From positions 1 through 39,972 of the forward strand of contig JABGVU010000087.1 of assembly GCA_018645865.1 (NCBI GenBank): DNA of 39,972 nt, read 5' to 3'. The translations under genes and the position numbers were made by a program. The notes under the pieces were generated by a model. It worked only from the letters and a program-made list of their open reading frames with translations. It was not told the origin of the DNA and did no database searches. The DNA comes from Flavobacteriales bacterium (GTDB taxonomy: Bacteria; Bacteroidota; Bacteroidia; Flavobacteriales; BACL11). Positions 1 through 8,877 of the stretch are shown here, one piece after another; position 1 is the first letter of the stretch, and every line of letters starts with the position of its first letter.

Positions 1-2
1 GA

Positions 3-281
3 ACGGCTGCAGATATTTGTGCAAATCTAACTCTTGGCGGATACAGTGATTGGTTTTTACCTTCCAAAGATGAATTAAATCAAATGTATTTAAATATAGG
101 GCAAGGAAATGCTTTATTATTAGGAAATATTGGCGGTTTTGCTAATTACTACTATTGGAGTTCTAGTGAGTTCGGTTCGTCTACAACTCATGCGTGGGAT
201 CAGAATTTCGACACTGGGAGCCAGCAGTACTACAGTAAGGACTACAGTGGCAACGGTGTTAGGGCTGTTAGGGCTTTTTAA
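3..281 (+). CDS. C-terminal fragment of a DUF1566 / Lcl-C-terminal-domain surface protein (5' truncated by window edge)
   Basis: Frame 3 is open from the window edge: TAADICANLTLGGYSDWFLPSKDELNQMY...YYWSSSEF...AWDQNF...VRAVRAF*. The WFLPSKDEL...YWSSSE...VRAVRAF pattern is typical of DUF1566. Confidence 0.8.
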   Translation, partial: TAADICANLTLGGYSDWFLPSKDELNQMYLNIGQGNALLLGNIGGFANYYYWSSSEFGSSTTHAWDQNFDTGSQQYYSKDYSGNGVRAVRAF

Positions 282-345
282 CTATTTAACAATTTATCCA
301 TTTAACACCATTGCGTAAGCAATCGTTTAATTTTTTTAAAAAGAT

Positions 346-373
346 AAAACCCTACCAACTTGGTGGGGTTTTG
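346..373 (+). terminator. Rho-independent terminator after the DUF1566 gene
   Basis: AAAACCCTACCA-act-TGGTGGGGTTTT: 12-bp stem (one G-T wobble) followed by a T-rich run. Confidence 0.75.
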
Positions 374-383
374 TTTAAAAAAG

Positions 384-391
384 TACTTTTG
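384..391 (+). promoter_or_regulatory. Bacteroidota-type -7 box upstream of the DEAD-box helicase
   Basis: TACTTTTG matches TAnnTTTG, 13 nt upstream of ATG at 405. Confidence 0.5.
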
Positions 392-404
392 CAACAAATT
401 TATA

Positions 405-1754
405 ATGATGAGTGATTTTAGCGAAATAAACCTAAATAAGCAACTAAAAAATGCAATTGAAGATTTAGGATTCGTAAATCAAACCCCAATACAGGAAAAA
501 ACATTTTCCAAAATACTAGGGGGGAAGGACCTTGTAGGAATTGCCCAAACAGGAACAGGGAAAACGATTGCCTATTGTTTGCCACTATTGCAAGAACTAT
601 CTTATTCCAAACAAAATAATCCAAGGATATTAATACTGGTTCCTACCAGAGAGTTAGTTGCTCAAGTAGTTGAAACTTTAGAGCAGTTAACCAAATACAT
701 TACATGTCGAATTGTTGGTGTTTATGGTGGAACTAACATGAATACACAAAAGATTTTGCTACAAGAAGGATCGGATGTTGTAATTGCTACACCAGGTAGA
801 TTGTATGACCTGGCACTTTGCCGTGCCCTAAAGCTAAAAGGAGTCAAAAAGGTAGTAATTGATGAAGTAGATGTAATGCTCGATTTAGGATTCCGTTTTC
901 AACTGACTAATATCTTTGAGCTATTACCTACAAAAAAGCAAAATATTATGTTTTCAGCAACTATGACAGAGGATGTTCAAGAAATCATTAATAGCTTTTA
1001 TAGTAAACCTGAAAAAGTGCAAATTGCATTAAGCGGAACACCACTAGATAATATTTTACAAACTAAATTTGCTGTACCTAATTATTACACAAAAGAAAAC
1101 TTATTAGCTCATATCCTTAAAGATAAGGATGAAATGAAAAAGGTTTTGGTATTTGTGTCTAGTAAAAAGATCGCTGATAGATTATATGAAAGAATGTCAG
1201 AATTTTATATTTCTGAACTTGCAATTATTCATTCTAATAAATCACAGAATTACAGGTTTAGATCCATTAACCAATATGATGCAGGAAAAGTACGAATTCT
1301 GATCGCTACTGATATTATTGCCAGAGGATTAGATTTAGATAAGATATCCCATGTAATTAATTTTGATACACCAACTTTCCCAGAGAACTATATGCACAGA
1401 ATTGGACGTACAGGAAGGGCAGAGGAAGAAGGGAAATCTATATTATTCTATACAGAGAGAGAAGAATATTACTCCGATAAGATTGAGGAATTAATGGGTA
1501 CAAAAATTCTTAAATTGGAAATGCCTGAAGAAGTAGAAATTACTCAGCAATTAACTACTGAAGAACATAGAGCAAACGGAAAGAATGTATTCAGAAATGA
1601 TAAGAAGGAAGAAAGAGAAAATTCTGGTTTTCATGAAAAAAGTGAGAAAAACCAGCAAGTAAATGATAGAGATCAGTGGCGTAAAGCTAGAGACAGAAAA
1701 TATAAAAGATCAATATCAAGAGGTGATAAAGGAGTAAACTTAAGAAAGAAATAG
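405..1754 (+). CDS. DEAD-box ATP-dependent RNA helicase
   Basis: AQTGTGKT (Walker A), PTRELVAQ, DEVD, SAT, ARGLD, HRIGRTGR; basic C-terminal tail. Start moved to ATG 405/408 because the track start (360) lies in the terminator hairpin. Confidence 0.93.
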   Translation: MMSDFSEINLNKQLKNAIEDLGFVNQTPIQEKTFSKILGGKDLVGIAQTGTGKTIAYCLPLLQELSYSKQNNPRILILVPTRELVAQVVETLEQLTKYITCRIVGVYGGTNMNTQKILLQEGSDVVIATPGRLYDLALCRALKLKGVKKVVIDEVDVMLDLGFRFQLTNIFELLPTKKQNIMFSATMTEDVQEIINSFYSKPEKVQIALSGTPLDNILQTKFAVPNYYTKENLLAHILKDKDEMKKVLVFVSSKKIADRLYERMSEFYISELAIIHSNKSQNYRFRSINQYDAGKVRILIATDIIARGLDLDKISHVINFDTPTFPENYMHRIGRTGRAEEEGKSILFYTEREEYYSDKIEELMGTKILKLEMPEEVEITQQLTTEEHRANGKNVFRNDKKEERENSGFHEKSEKNQQVNDRDQWRKARDRKYKRSISRGDKGVNLRKK

Positions 1755-2173
1755 TGCTAACTAAATCAGCAGTAATTTCTGAACTTAATAAAGAATTACT
1801 AACTAAGTTATTCTATTTAAATACTAACCTACTACAGGCAATTGATTCTAGGAACTCTGATGCCAAAAGCAGTGCTGGAGATAAATTTGAAACAAGCCGT
1901 GAAATGGATCAGATTGAAATAAGTAAGATTGAGAAAGAAATTATAAAGACTCGATAATTCATTACAGATTTAGCATCCAAAGCCTCACAATTAATAATTA
2001 CAGATAAAAGAGCGTTTCTAATTTCAATTCCTTTTGGAAAGCTAATTGTAAATAGTACTGAGGTATTCTGCATTTCAAATTCAGCACCAATTACTAAGCA
2101 GTTAGTAAATACTGAAATCTCAGCGAATTTTGAATACAGAGAAGTAGCTTATAATATTCTAGATATTACTTAG
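1754..2173 (+). pseudogene. GreA/GreB-family-like small protein interrupted by an in-frame TAA (1955-1957)
   Basis: N-half ...SDAKSSAGDKFETSREMDQIEISKIEKEIIKTR*; the same frame continues FITDLASKASQLIITDKRAFLISIPFGKLIVNSTEVFCISNSAPITKQLVNTEISANFEYREVAYNILDIT* to 2173, resembling the C-terminal domain of this family. Confidence 0.7.
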
Positions 2174-2280
2174 CAATATACGCCATAACTAGATAAGGAT
2201 ACATTATATGTATTGTCCTATAATTAATATTATGTTAAATTATTGAATTTGTAAGTACACCCTATTGTTAAAAATAATAT

Positions 2281-4773
2281 TTAATTATTTATAAAAGAAT
2301 CAATAAGAAATAACAAGTATTTTTTATGCTGTTTAGATTGCAGATCTCCTGTATTTATATTAAGATTTGACTTTAACCATGAAATATTATAATAGGCAGA
2401 GCTTTTAGTTATATTATCATATCTTGATTTAGTATCTATAATTTTTAATAATCGATTAACATAAGTTGTTTGAAGATTTTGCCGTATAGTAGAAACATCT
2501 GTATTAAAATCTGATTCAAAAATAGAATTCCTTAAATCAATCATATAATATGGAAGTTTATAATCATTTCCGTATAAACTAGAGTTAGAAAATCTTAGTA
2601 AAACATTAGGATGAAGTAAATGGTCAAGCAATCTATTCTGGTAATTAAGGATTCTTTGATGAATCGTTGGATCAGTAGATACCTTAAACCCCCTTCTTTG
2701 TGTCTGCAAATACGGAATTAAATCCTTTTGCAATAAAATTTTGTTACTAAAACCATACTTAGTAATTAAATCAAGAGCTTCCTTCTGAGTCTTTTTATCA
2801 ACACATTCAAATGGCTTGTTAGTTGATTTTTGATTAATATGTGAAAGATCAACTTTCACACCACCAATTTGTCTTGAAACAATATTCAATGTTTGAAAAT
2901 AAGAATACACCAATGTTCTATATGATCGATATAGTTCTTCATATGTATTATTTTCACTAGTATATTTGGTTTTTAAGTTCTTTAAAATATCAAAAATCAT
3001 CTCAATTTTATCAATAGAGTGCTCAATTTGCGTATTTGAAAGGTCATAAATCATAGCATTTGGGTCAGTTCCTCTCCCAGGGGATCTCATATCTAAGGCA
3101 TCATTTGCAAATGCAAGCTCCTTTTCAGTAGATCTAGATAATATATCTGATAATAATTTATCTTCATTTTCAGATTTATTATATTGCGTATACCCAAATT
3201 CTATTGCCCAAATATCATAATATCCAGGCTTAACATCAAAATATAGACCTTGATTATTAGGGTCTCTTGTTATATTAATAGCAGGATAATCCATTACAGA
3301 TGATGTAACTCCTCTTTCTTTTACTATCTCCTTGTTATTTAATTCATCTTTACTAAGAAGTGTACTTGCTTTAAAATTATGATTCAAACCTAATGTATGA
3401 CCAACTTCATGTAAAACTAATCTATATAATGATTGCTTGACTAATTCTTTTTTGAGTTCATCAGATAAGTTCATATTCTTAATATAATTTAAGCCAAATG
3501 AATTCTCTATTTGCTGTATTCTTGAAGCCGAACAAATATGATTATCCACTTGATGAGATTCATTAAATAAATCATCTGCAACTATTCTATTTGTAATATA
3601 TGACCATTCTAACATTATATCGGCTCCTAGAATCTCTCCTGTTCTTGGATTAACAAATGAAGGGCCATATCCTCCCCAAGGTGGATTTGGTGAAGAGGTC
3701 CATCTTAATACATTATATCTTATATCACCAGCATCCCAATCAGCAGTATCAGGTTGAACTTTAACCTGAACAGCATTTATAAAACCTGCTTTTTCAAAAG
3801 CTATATTCCATCTTTCAACACCTTCTTTTATAATATCTCTAAATTCGAGTGGTGTTGTATTTTCAATCCACCAAACAATAGGTTTAATTGGTTCCGAAAG
3901 TAATTGTGTAGTATCCTTCTTTTCTAATCTCCATTTATTAATAAAGTCTCTATAATTTACTTGATCTACACTAGTCATATCATTCGATTTAGTAGTAAAA
4001 AATCCTACTCTTGAATCATCTTTTCTAGATTTAAAATTCTCTTCTGGCATTTTAACAAGACTATGCTGAATAAGAATAGATACATTTCTAGAATCAGTAA
4101 TTGCACTCCCTCCTCTTTTTGATGGATATTTACTTTCATAAAAATAATTAACTACAATATCGGTGTTTTCAGGATAGTTTCTGATTTTATCATATCTAGT
4201 TTTACTCTTACTTAAGCTACCAAGTTTAAATCCTTTATATGTTCCAGGGTATGAATATTTAATTTGTTGAAAAGATTCATTAAGAAATATATTATCTGCA
4301 TTCAACAGGAACTTTTTTTTATCTCCACTAGTAGCAATAATTGTTTCTGAAATAATAACTGGAGTATTAATATTAGTGTTCTCCGCTTTCATTAGTGGGC
4401 TTTCATCATCAAAATAAAATGAAGTATTTTCTATGGTAAAGTCAATTTTATCATAAAATTTATTAATCTTAATTATCTTCGACCCTCTATAACTACCTTT
4501 TACAGCACCTGCATCAGTAACTCCGTTTTCAATATAACTGAAATAAATAAACTCTTTGTTAAGATGAGTAGAATCAATTTCAATATATGATTTTCCATCT
4601 TTTTTACTCTGGTACATTGTAAAAAGACCTTTATAAATTTCACAATTTTTTGTTTTTAATTCTATTGGGTCAAAGCTTTTAGTCTTAGTATTATTACTAA
4701 AGATATTCTGAGATATTATTTGAGAATTAGAAATTATGGATAAAATTAATAATAGGATAAATCTACTTTTCAT
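2281..4773 (-). CDS. secreted zinc-dependent metalloprotease (DUF5117/DUF4953-type zincin)
   Basis: 830 aa with signal peptide, zinc motif HEVGHTLGLNH and downstream Met-turn-like SSVMDYP. Confidence 0.88.
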   Translation of the reverse strand: MKSRFILLLILSIISNSQIISQNIFSNNTKTKSFDPIELKTKNCEIYKGLFTMYQSKKDGKSYIEIDSTHLNKEFIYFSYIENGVTDAGAVKGSYRGSKIIKINKFYDKIDFTIENTSFYFDDESPLMKAENTNINTPVIISETIIATSGDKKKFLLNADNIFLNESFQQIKYSYPGTYKGFKLGSLSKSKTRYDKIRNYPENTDIVVNYFYESKYPSKRGGSAITDSRNVSILIQHSLVKMPEENFKSRKDDSRVGFFTTKSNDMTSVDQVNYRDFINKWRLEKKDTTQLLSEPIKPIVWWIENTTPLEFRDIIKEGVERWNIAFEKAGFINAVQVKVQPDTADWDAGDIRYNVLRWTSSPNPPWGGYGPSFVNPRTGEILGADIMLEWSYITNRIVADDLFNESHQVDNHICSASRIQQIENSFGLNYIKNMNLSDELKKELVKQSLYRLVLHEVGHTLGLNHNFKASTLLSKDELNNKEIVKERGVTSSVMDYPAINITRDPNNQGLYFDVKPGYYDIWAIEFGYTQYNKSENEDKLLSDILSRSTEKELAFANDALDMRSPGRGTDPNAMIYDLSNTQIEHSIDKIEMIFDILKNLKTKYTSENNTYEELYRSYRTLVYSYFQTLNIVSRQIGGVKVDLSHINQKSTNKPFECVDKKTQKEALDLITKYGFSNKILLQKDLIPYLQTQRRGFKVSTDPTIHQRILNYQNRLLDHLLHPNVLLRFSNSSLYGNDYKLPYYMIDLRNSIFESDFNTDVSTIRQNLQTTYVNRLLKIIDTKSRYDNITKSSAYYNISWLKSNLNINTGDLQSKQHKKYLLFLIDSFINN

Positions 4774-4825
4774 TTTTATAAAAATTTTGATTAATAAACG
4801 TTAGAATAGAAAATAATTGATACCT

Positions 4826-6004
4826 CTATTTTAATTCAGCAATAAGCTTTTTCATTTCTTCTGATTTTGCGTAATCACCACTTAAATAATATAATTGTTT
4901 TAAAGAGAGTAATGTGTTTTTATCCTCAGCATTTAATTCATGAGCCATCTCCAAGTATGGAAAGGCTTTAGCAAATACTGCATCAGCTTCTTTATTAAGT
5001 TTACTATAAAGGGAATTATTTGAAGTTACATTCGCTTTATTTTTAGTTTCAACTCCTTGGTTAAAATAAAGTGCACCTAAATTATAGTTAGCTCCAAATG
5101 CTGAAGGATTCAATTCTAGAGCAGTTAAATAATCTTTTTCAGCATTATCAATATCTCCTTCCTGATCATAAATTGTTCCTCTATTAAAATACAATAAATC
5201 ATTCTCTTCATCTAAAATAATTGCTTCACCTAATTTTCCAATTAGCTCTGAAGTTCTACCCAACTGAATATATAGATTAATCTCAGTATTAATTAGTCCT
5301 TGATCTTCTTCAAAAATCTCTCTACCTAATGCTAAATATTCAAGTGCTTTATCAGTCTCTCCTTCTTCGAGAAATATATTGCTCATGTGAACAAAAATAG
5401 CTGGCTCATTAAAGTTAATATCTATCAATTTTTGCAATAATTCTTTTGATTTTGTATTGTCCTTCATCTTATTTGAAGAAAAAAATGAATTATATAATAT
5501 TGTTTCTCTAGTGATATTACCTCTTTTCAATTGATCCTCGGTATCTAGAGGAATGATTTCAAAAATTGCAGTATAGTGTTTTAAAGAACTTTTATAATTT
5601 CCTGCATTATATTCTTCTATAGCATTATTAAATAACTTATAACCACACTGTATCGTTCCAGCTAAGATATCTTCCTTTGCTGTCCATTTTCTGACGATAA
5701 CCCTTCCTTTTTTATCAGTTTGTAAGCATTTTAAGTGTGCTTCAGTAGCCTTGAAAATTGCATTAATATCAAGAGCTGGTTCTTTTAATGCGATCTGCAA
5801 GTAGATTGGAGCTCTATAATTCCACATTTTAGCATCATTTGATGTGCTCTCTGTATCAAACGCTTCATCAATGTATTTTTTAGCATCAGAATATTCTTCA
5901 TTTCTTAAAGCAATAGAAGCGTTTACAACATTGTGTTTTTGTGCAGATATAAGATTAGTAAACAAAACTAATACTAGTATTGTTAAAAGTCCTTTTTTTA
6001 TCAT
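4826..6004 (-). CDS. tetratricopeptide repeat protein, exported
   Basis: Signal peptide then TPR-like helical repeats (e.g. LLYFNRGTIYDQEGDIDNAEKDYLTALELNPSAFGANYNLGALYF). Confidence 0.85.
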   Translation of the reverse strand: MIKKGLLTILVLVLFTNLISAQKHNVVNASIALRNEEYSDAKKYIDEAFDTESTSNDAKMWNYRAPIYLQIALKEPALDINAIFKATEAHLKCLQTDKKGRVIVRKWTAKEDILAGTIQCGYKLFNNAIEEYNAGNYKSSLKHYTAIFEIIPLDTEDQLKRGNITRETILYNSFFSSNKMKDNTKSKELLQKLIDINFNEPAIFVHMSNIFLEEGETDKALEYLALGREIFEEDQGLINTEINLYIQLGRTSELIGKLGEAIILDEENDLLYFNRGTIYDQEGDIDNAEKDYLTALELNPSAFGANYNLGALYFNQGVETKNKANVTSNNSLYSKLNKEADAVFAKAFPYLEMAHELNAEDKNTLLSLKQLYYLSGDYAKSEEMKKLIAELK

Positions 6005-6008
6005 GTTT

Positions 6009-8864
6009 TTATAGTTTAATTTCTGTTACTTTAAAGTTATACTTTACACCATCAGTATTAGATTGTAAGTTCTGTAATTTCTTTTTAATCAAATATTTAT
6101 TTCCAACAATTACTATAGTCATTTTATCAGGATGAATTTTTGCTTTAGCCAATGCATTAATTTCATCTAAAGTGATATCATTTAATACATCTGTCTGAGC
6201 GTCAATAAAGCTTTTATCCAAATCATGTTTTAACATCTTATTTAAAAAGCCTAGCTTCTGCCCTGGCGATTCATATTCTAATGCCTCACTATTTAATATT
6301 GAACTTTTTGTTGAAGCCAATTCATCAGCAGTTAACCCTGTTGTAGTCATAGCATTCAACTCATTAAATATTTCAACTAATGCACTATCAGTCGCTTCCG
6401 TTTTTACTGATGAGAAAACTGTAAATGCTCCAGTATATTCTGAAGCTCTAAAGAAAGAATATACACCATAAGTATACCCTTTATCCTCTCTTAAGTTTAA
6501 GAACAATCTACCACTAGCACCACCACCCAATGGATAGTTCATTACTTTAGATTTGAAATGATCTCCAGCAACATCAAAATTGTCAGCAGTATGTCCTAAG
6601 AAGATATTAGATTGAGAGGCTCCTTCTTTATCAATTATATAAATTTGTGTTTCTTGAACTTCTGGGAAATCAAAATCAGATGATTTAGGAATATTAACAT
6701 CCGCTCCTTGCCAATTCTTTAAGAAATCAAGTTTTGATAAAATAGTACTTTCATCAATATCACCTACAATAACTAATGAAGCCACTGCTGGAGAATAAAA
6801 CGCATCATAATACGCTTGAATATCTTTAATCTTTATCTTTTTGATTGTTTTACTAGATGGCCTTCTTCCAAAAGGAGTTTCACCAAACAACTTATGTGTA
6901 TAATTAGTTTGAGCTAAGAATTGAGCATTCTTTTTCATGGATTCTAAACCTTCTTCTATTTGTTTTTTAACTCTTTTAAAATCTTCAGTATTAAATGCAG
7001 GTTCAAATAATTTTTCTTTAGCTAAAACTAAAGTGGCATCTAAGTTCTTAGTCATTGTTTCAATATACATAAAAGTTTCAGTTCCACTTACAGAAAAGGA
7101 AATAGACGATCCTAACTTTCTTAAAGCAACACTTATAGCTTCTGAATCTTTTGTTTTAGTACTTTCATTCATCATATCAGCAGTAAATGAAGCTAAACCA
7201 ACTTTTTTTGCTTCTTCCAAAAGAGAACCCCCTTTAAGCGTTAATCTTAAATAAACCTTAGGCGTTTCAGAGGTTTGTGTACCAATTACTTTTATACCAT
7301 TTGGGAATGTAGTCTTATAGTATTCAGGCACTTGTGGTGCTTCTGGAAATCCAGCTCTTGGCTGTAAACTTCTTTCAAAACTATCTTCTGGTCGGTTATA
7401 TACTAAGCCTTGATATTGGGGATCTTCTTTTAAAATTAAATTTGCATTTGGATTTATACTAATGATAGTGTCTAATTCCTTTACAAATGGACTTTTAGGA
7501 CGAACAGTAGCAAAAACTGCTTTTCTATTTTTGATATATTTGTTATATACTCTCATCACATCCTCCCTAGTAACATCATTATATCTTTTGATGTTATCAG
7601 AAATATTATACCTTCCTCTACCTAACCATTCCATTGATGAAATCGCAGATGCTTTAGAAGCAACAGATGTCTTTTGACTAATCATCATGGTTTCCATTTC
7701 AGTTTTCACCATAGCCAACTCATCATCAGTAAAGCCAACTTCTTCCCATTCAGCAATTGTATTTCTAATATCGGCTTCAATATTATTAAAGTAGATTCCT
7801 GGATCTTCTTGCCAATCAGGGAATGTAAGTACGGTAAAATGAAACTCACCTGCTAACTCACGACACGGGTGACTAACAATTGCTTGCATTGCTTTTTCCG
7901 ATTTAATAAAATTCTTATAGAATAGAGAATTCTTTCCATCTCCCATTAAGGCGGCTAACATATCTAAAGGCGCTTCATCCTTATGATAATTAGGAACCGT
8001 AGGAAAAACAACATCCGTTAAAGGTAAATATACATTATCAGTGTAACCTGTGTATACATCAGATGACAGTCTAGGTATACTAGCTTTTTGTCTTCTAACA
8101 GTCGCTCCTCTTTCAATACTTGAAAAGTACTTTTCTACCATTGGCATTACCTCTGCTGAAGTTATATCTCCTGATATAGTAAGGATAGCATTATTAGGAC
8201 CATACCATCTTAAAAAAAAGTTTTTTAAATCCTCAAGAGTAGCTCTATCTAAATCATCAACATAACCAATTACTGGCCAATTATAAGGATGTGAAGGAGG
8301 ATATAAAGTTTGCCCTAAAATCTCATAACTCATTCCGTAAGGCTGATTAATCTGATTCTGATATTTCTCATTCTTTACTGCATCTCTTTGATTTTCAAAC
8401 TTCTCTTGAGTTACTGCATTTAACATAAATCCCATTCTGTCAGCCTCCAACCATAATGCAGTTTCTAGATAATTAGTAGGTACAGTTTGAAAATAAACCG
8501 TTCTGTCATAAGTAGTATTTCCGTTCATTGAACCCCCAGCATCACTTACAATTTTGAAATGCTTTTCATCAGCCACATGCTCCGAACCTTGAAACATCAT
8601 GTGTTCAAAAAAGTGAGCAAAACCTGATTTCCCGGCTGCCTCTCTATTACTACCAACATGATAAGTAACATGTACTTGTACAATAGGGTCAGAATGATCT
8701 TCATGAATTAAAACTTTCAACCCATTAGCTAATTCCCATTTTTCATAAGCAATATCCATAGGGTTAATACTTGCGGGTTTTACTAGAGTTGTTTCAGTAA
8801 TATCCTGTGCTACTAGAGTTGACGCAAACAGCAATACTGCCATTAAAAGATTATTTTTCTTCAT
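6009..8864 (-). CDS. M16 family (insulinase/PqqL-like) zinc peptidase, two-domain
   Basis: HFFEH inverted zinc motif (HxxEH), signal peptide MKKNNLLMAVLLFASTLVAQ, ~950 aa. Start trimmed from the ORF-track start because the extension runs into the gyrA 3' end as Lys/Met-rich low complexity. Confidence 0.92.
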   Translation of the reverse strand: MKKNNLLMAVLLFASTLVAQDITETTLVKPASINPMDIAYEKWELANGLKVLIHEDHSDPIVQVHVTYHVGSNREAAGKSGFAHFFEHMMFQGSEHVADEKHFKIVSDAGGSMNGNTTYDRTVYFQTVPTNYLETALWLEADRMGFMLNAVTQEKFENQRDAVKNEKYQNQINQPYGMSYEILGQTLYPPSHPYNWPVIGYVDDLDRATLEDLKNFFLRWYGPNNAILTISGDITSAEVMPMVEKYFSSIERGATVRRQKASIPRLSSDVYTGYTDNVYLPLTDVVFPTVPNYHKDEAPLDMLAALMGDGKNSLFYKNFIKSEKAMQAIVSHPCRELAGEFHFTVLTFPDWQEDPGIYFNNIEADIRNTIAEWEEVGFTDDELAMVKTEMETMMISQKTSVASKASAISSMEWLGRGRYNISDNIKRYNDVTREDVMRVYNKYIKNRKAVFATVRPKSPFVKELDTIISINPNANLILKEDPQYQGLVYNRPEDSFERSLQPRAGFPEAPQVPEYYKTTFPNGIKVIGTQTSETPKVYLRLTLKGGSLLEEAKKVGLASFTADMMNESTKTKDSEAISVALRKLGSSISFSVSGTETFMYIETMTKNLDATLVLAKEKLFEPAFNTEDFKRVKKQIEEGLESMKKNAQFLAQTNYTHKLFGETPFGRRPSSKTIKKIKIKDIQAYYDAFYSPAVASLVIVGDIDESTILSKLDFLKNWQGADVNIPKSSDFDFPEVQETQIYIIDKEGASQSNIFLGHTADNFDVAGDHFKSKVMNYPLGGGASGRLFLNLREDKGYTYGVYSFFRASEYTGAFTVFSSVKTEATDSALVEIFNELNAMTTTGLTADELASTKSSILNSEALEYESPGQKLGFLNKMLKHDLDKSFIDAQTDVLNDITLDEINALAKAKIHPDKMTIVIVGNKYLIKKKLQNLQSNTDGVKYNFKVTEIKL

Positions 8865-8877
8865 TTTCCTCATTGTT

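Noticed and set aside
130-318. Second small ORF overlapping the DUF1566 fragment
   Set aside because: Alternate-frame shadow of the clearly homologous frame-3 coding sequence.
2197-2218. Imperfect hairpin GGATACAT-tat-ATGTATtgTCC between the Gre-like remnant and the zincin gene
   Set aside because: Short, bulged and without a T-tract; expected by chance in AT-rich spacer.
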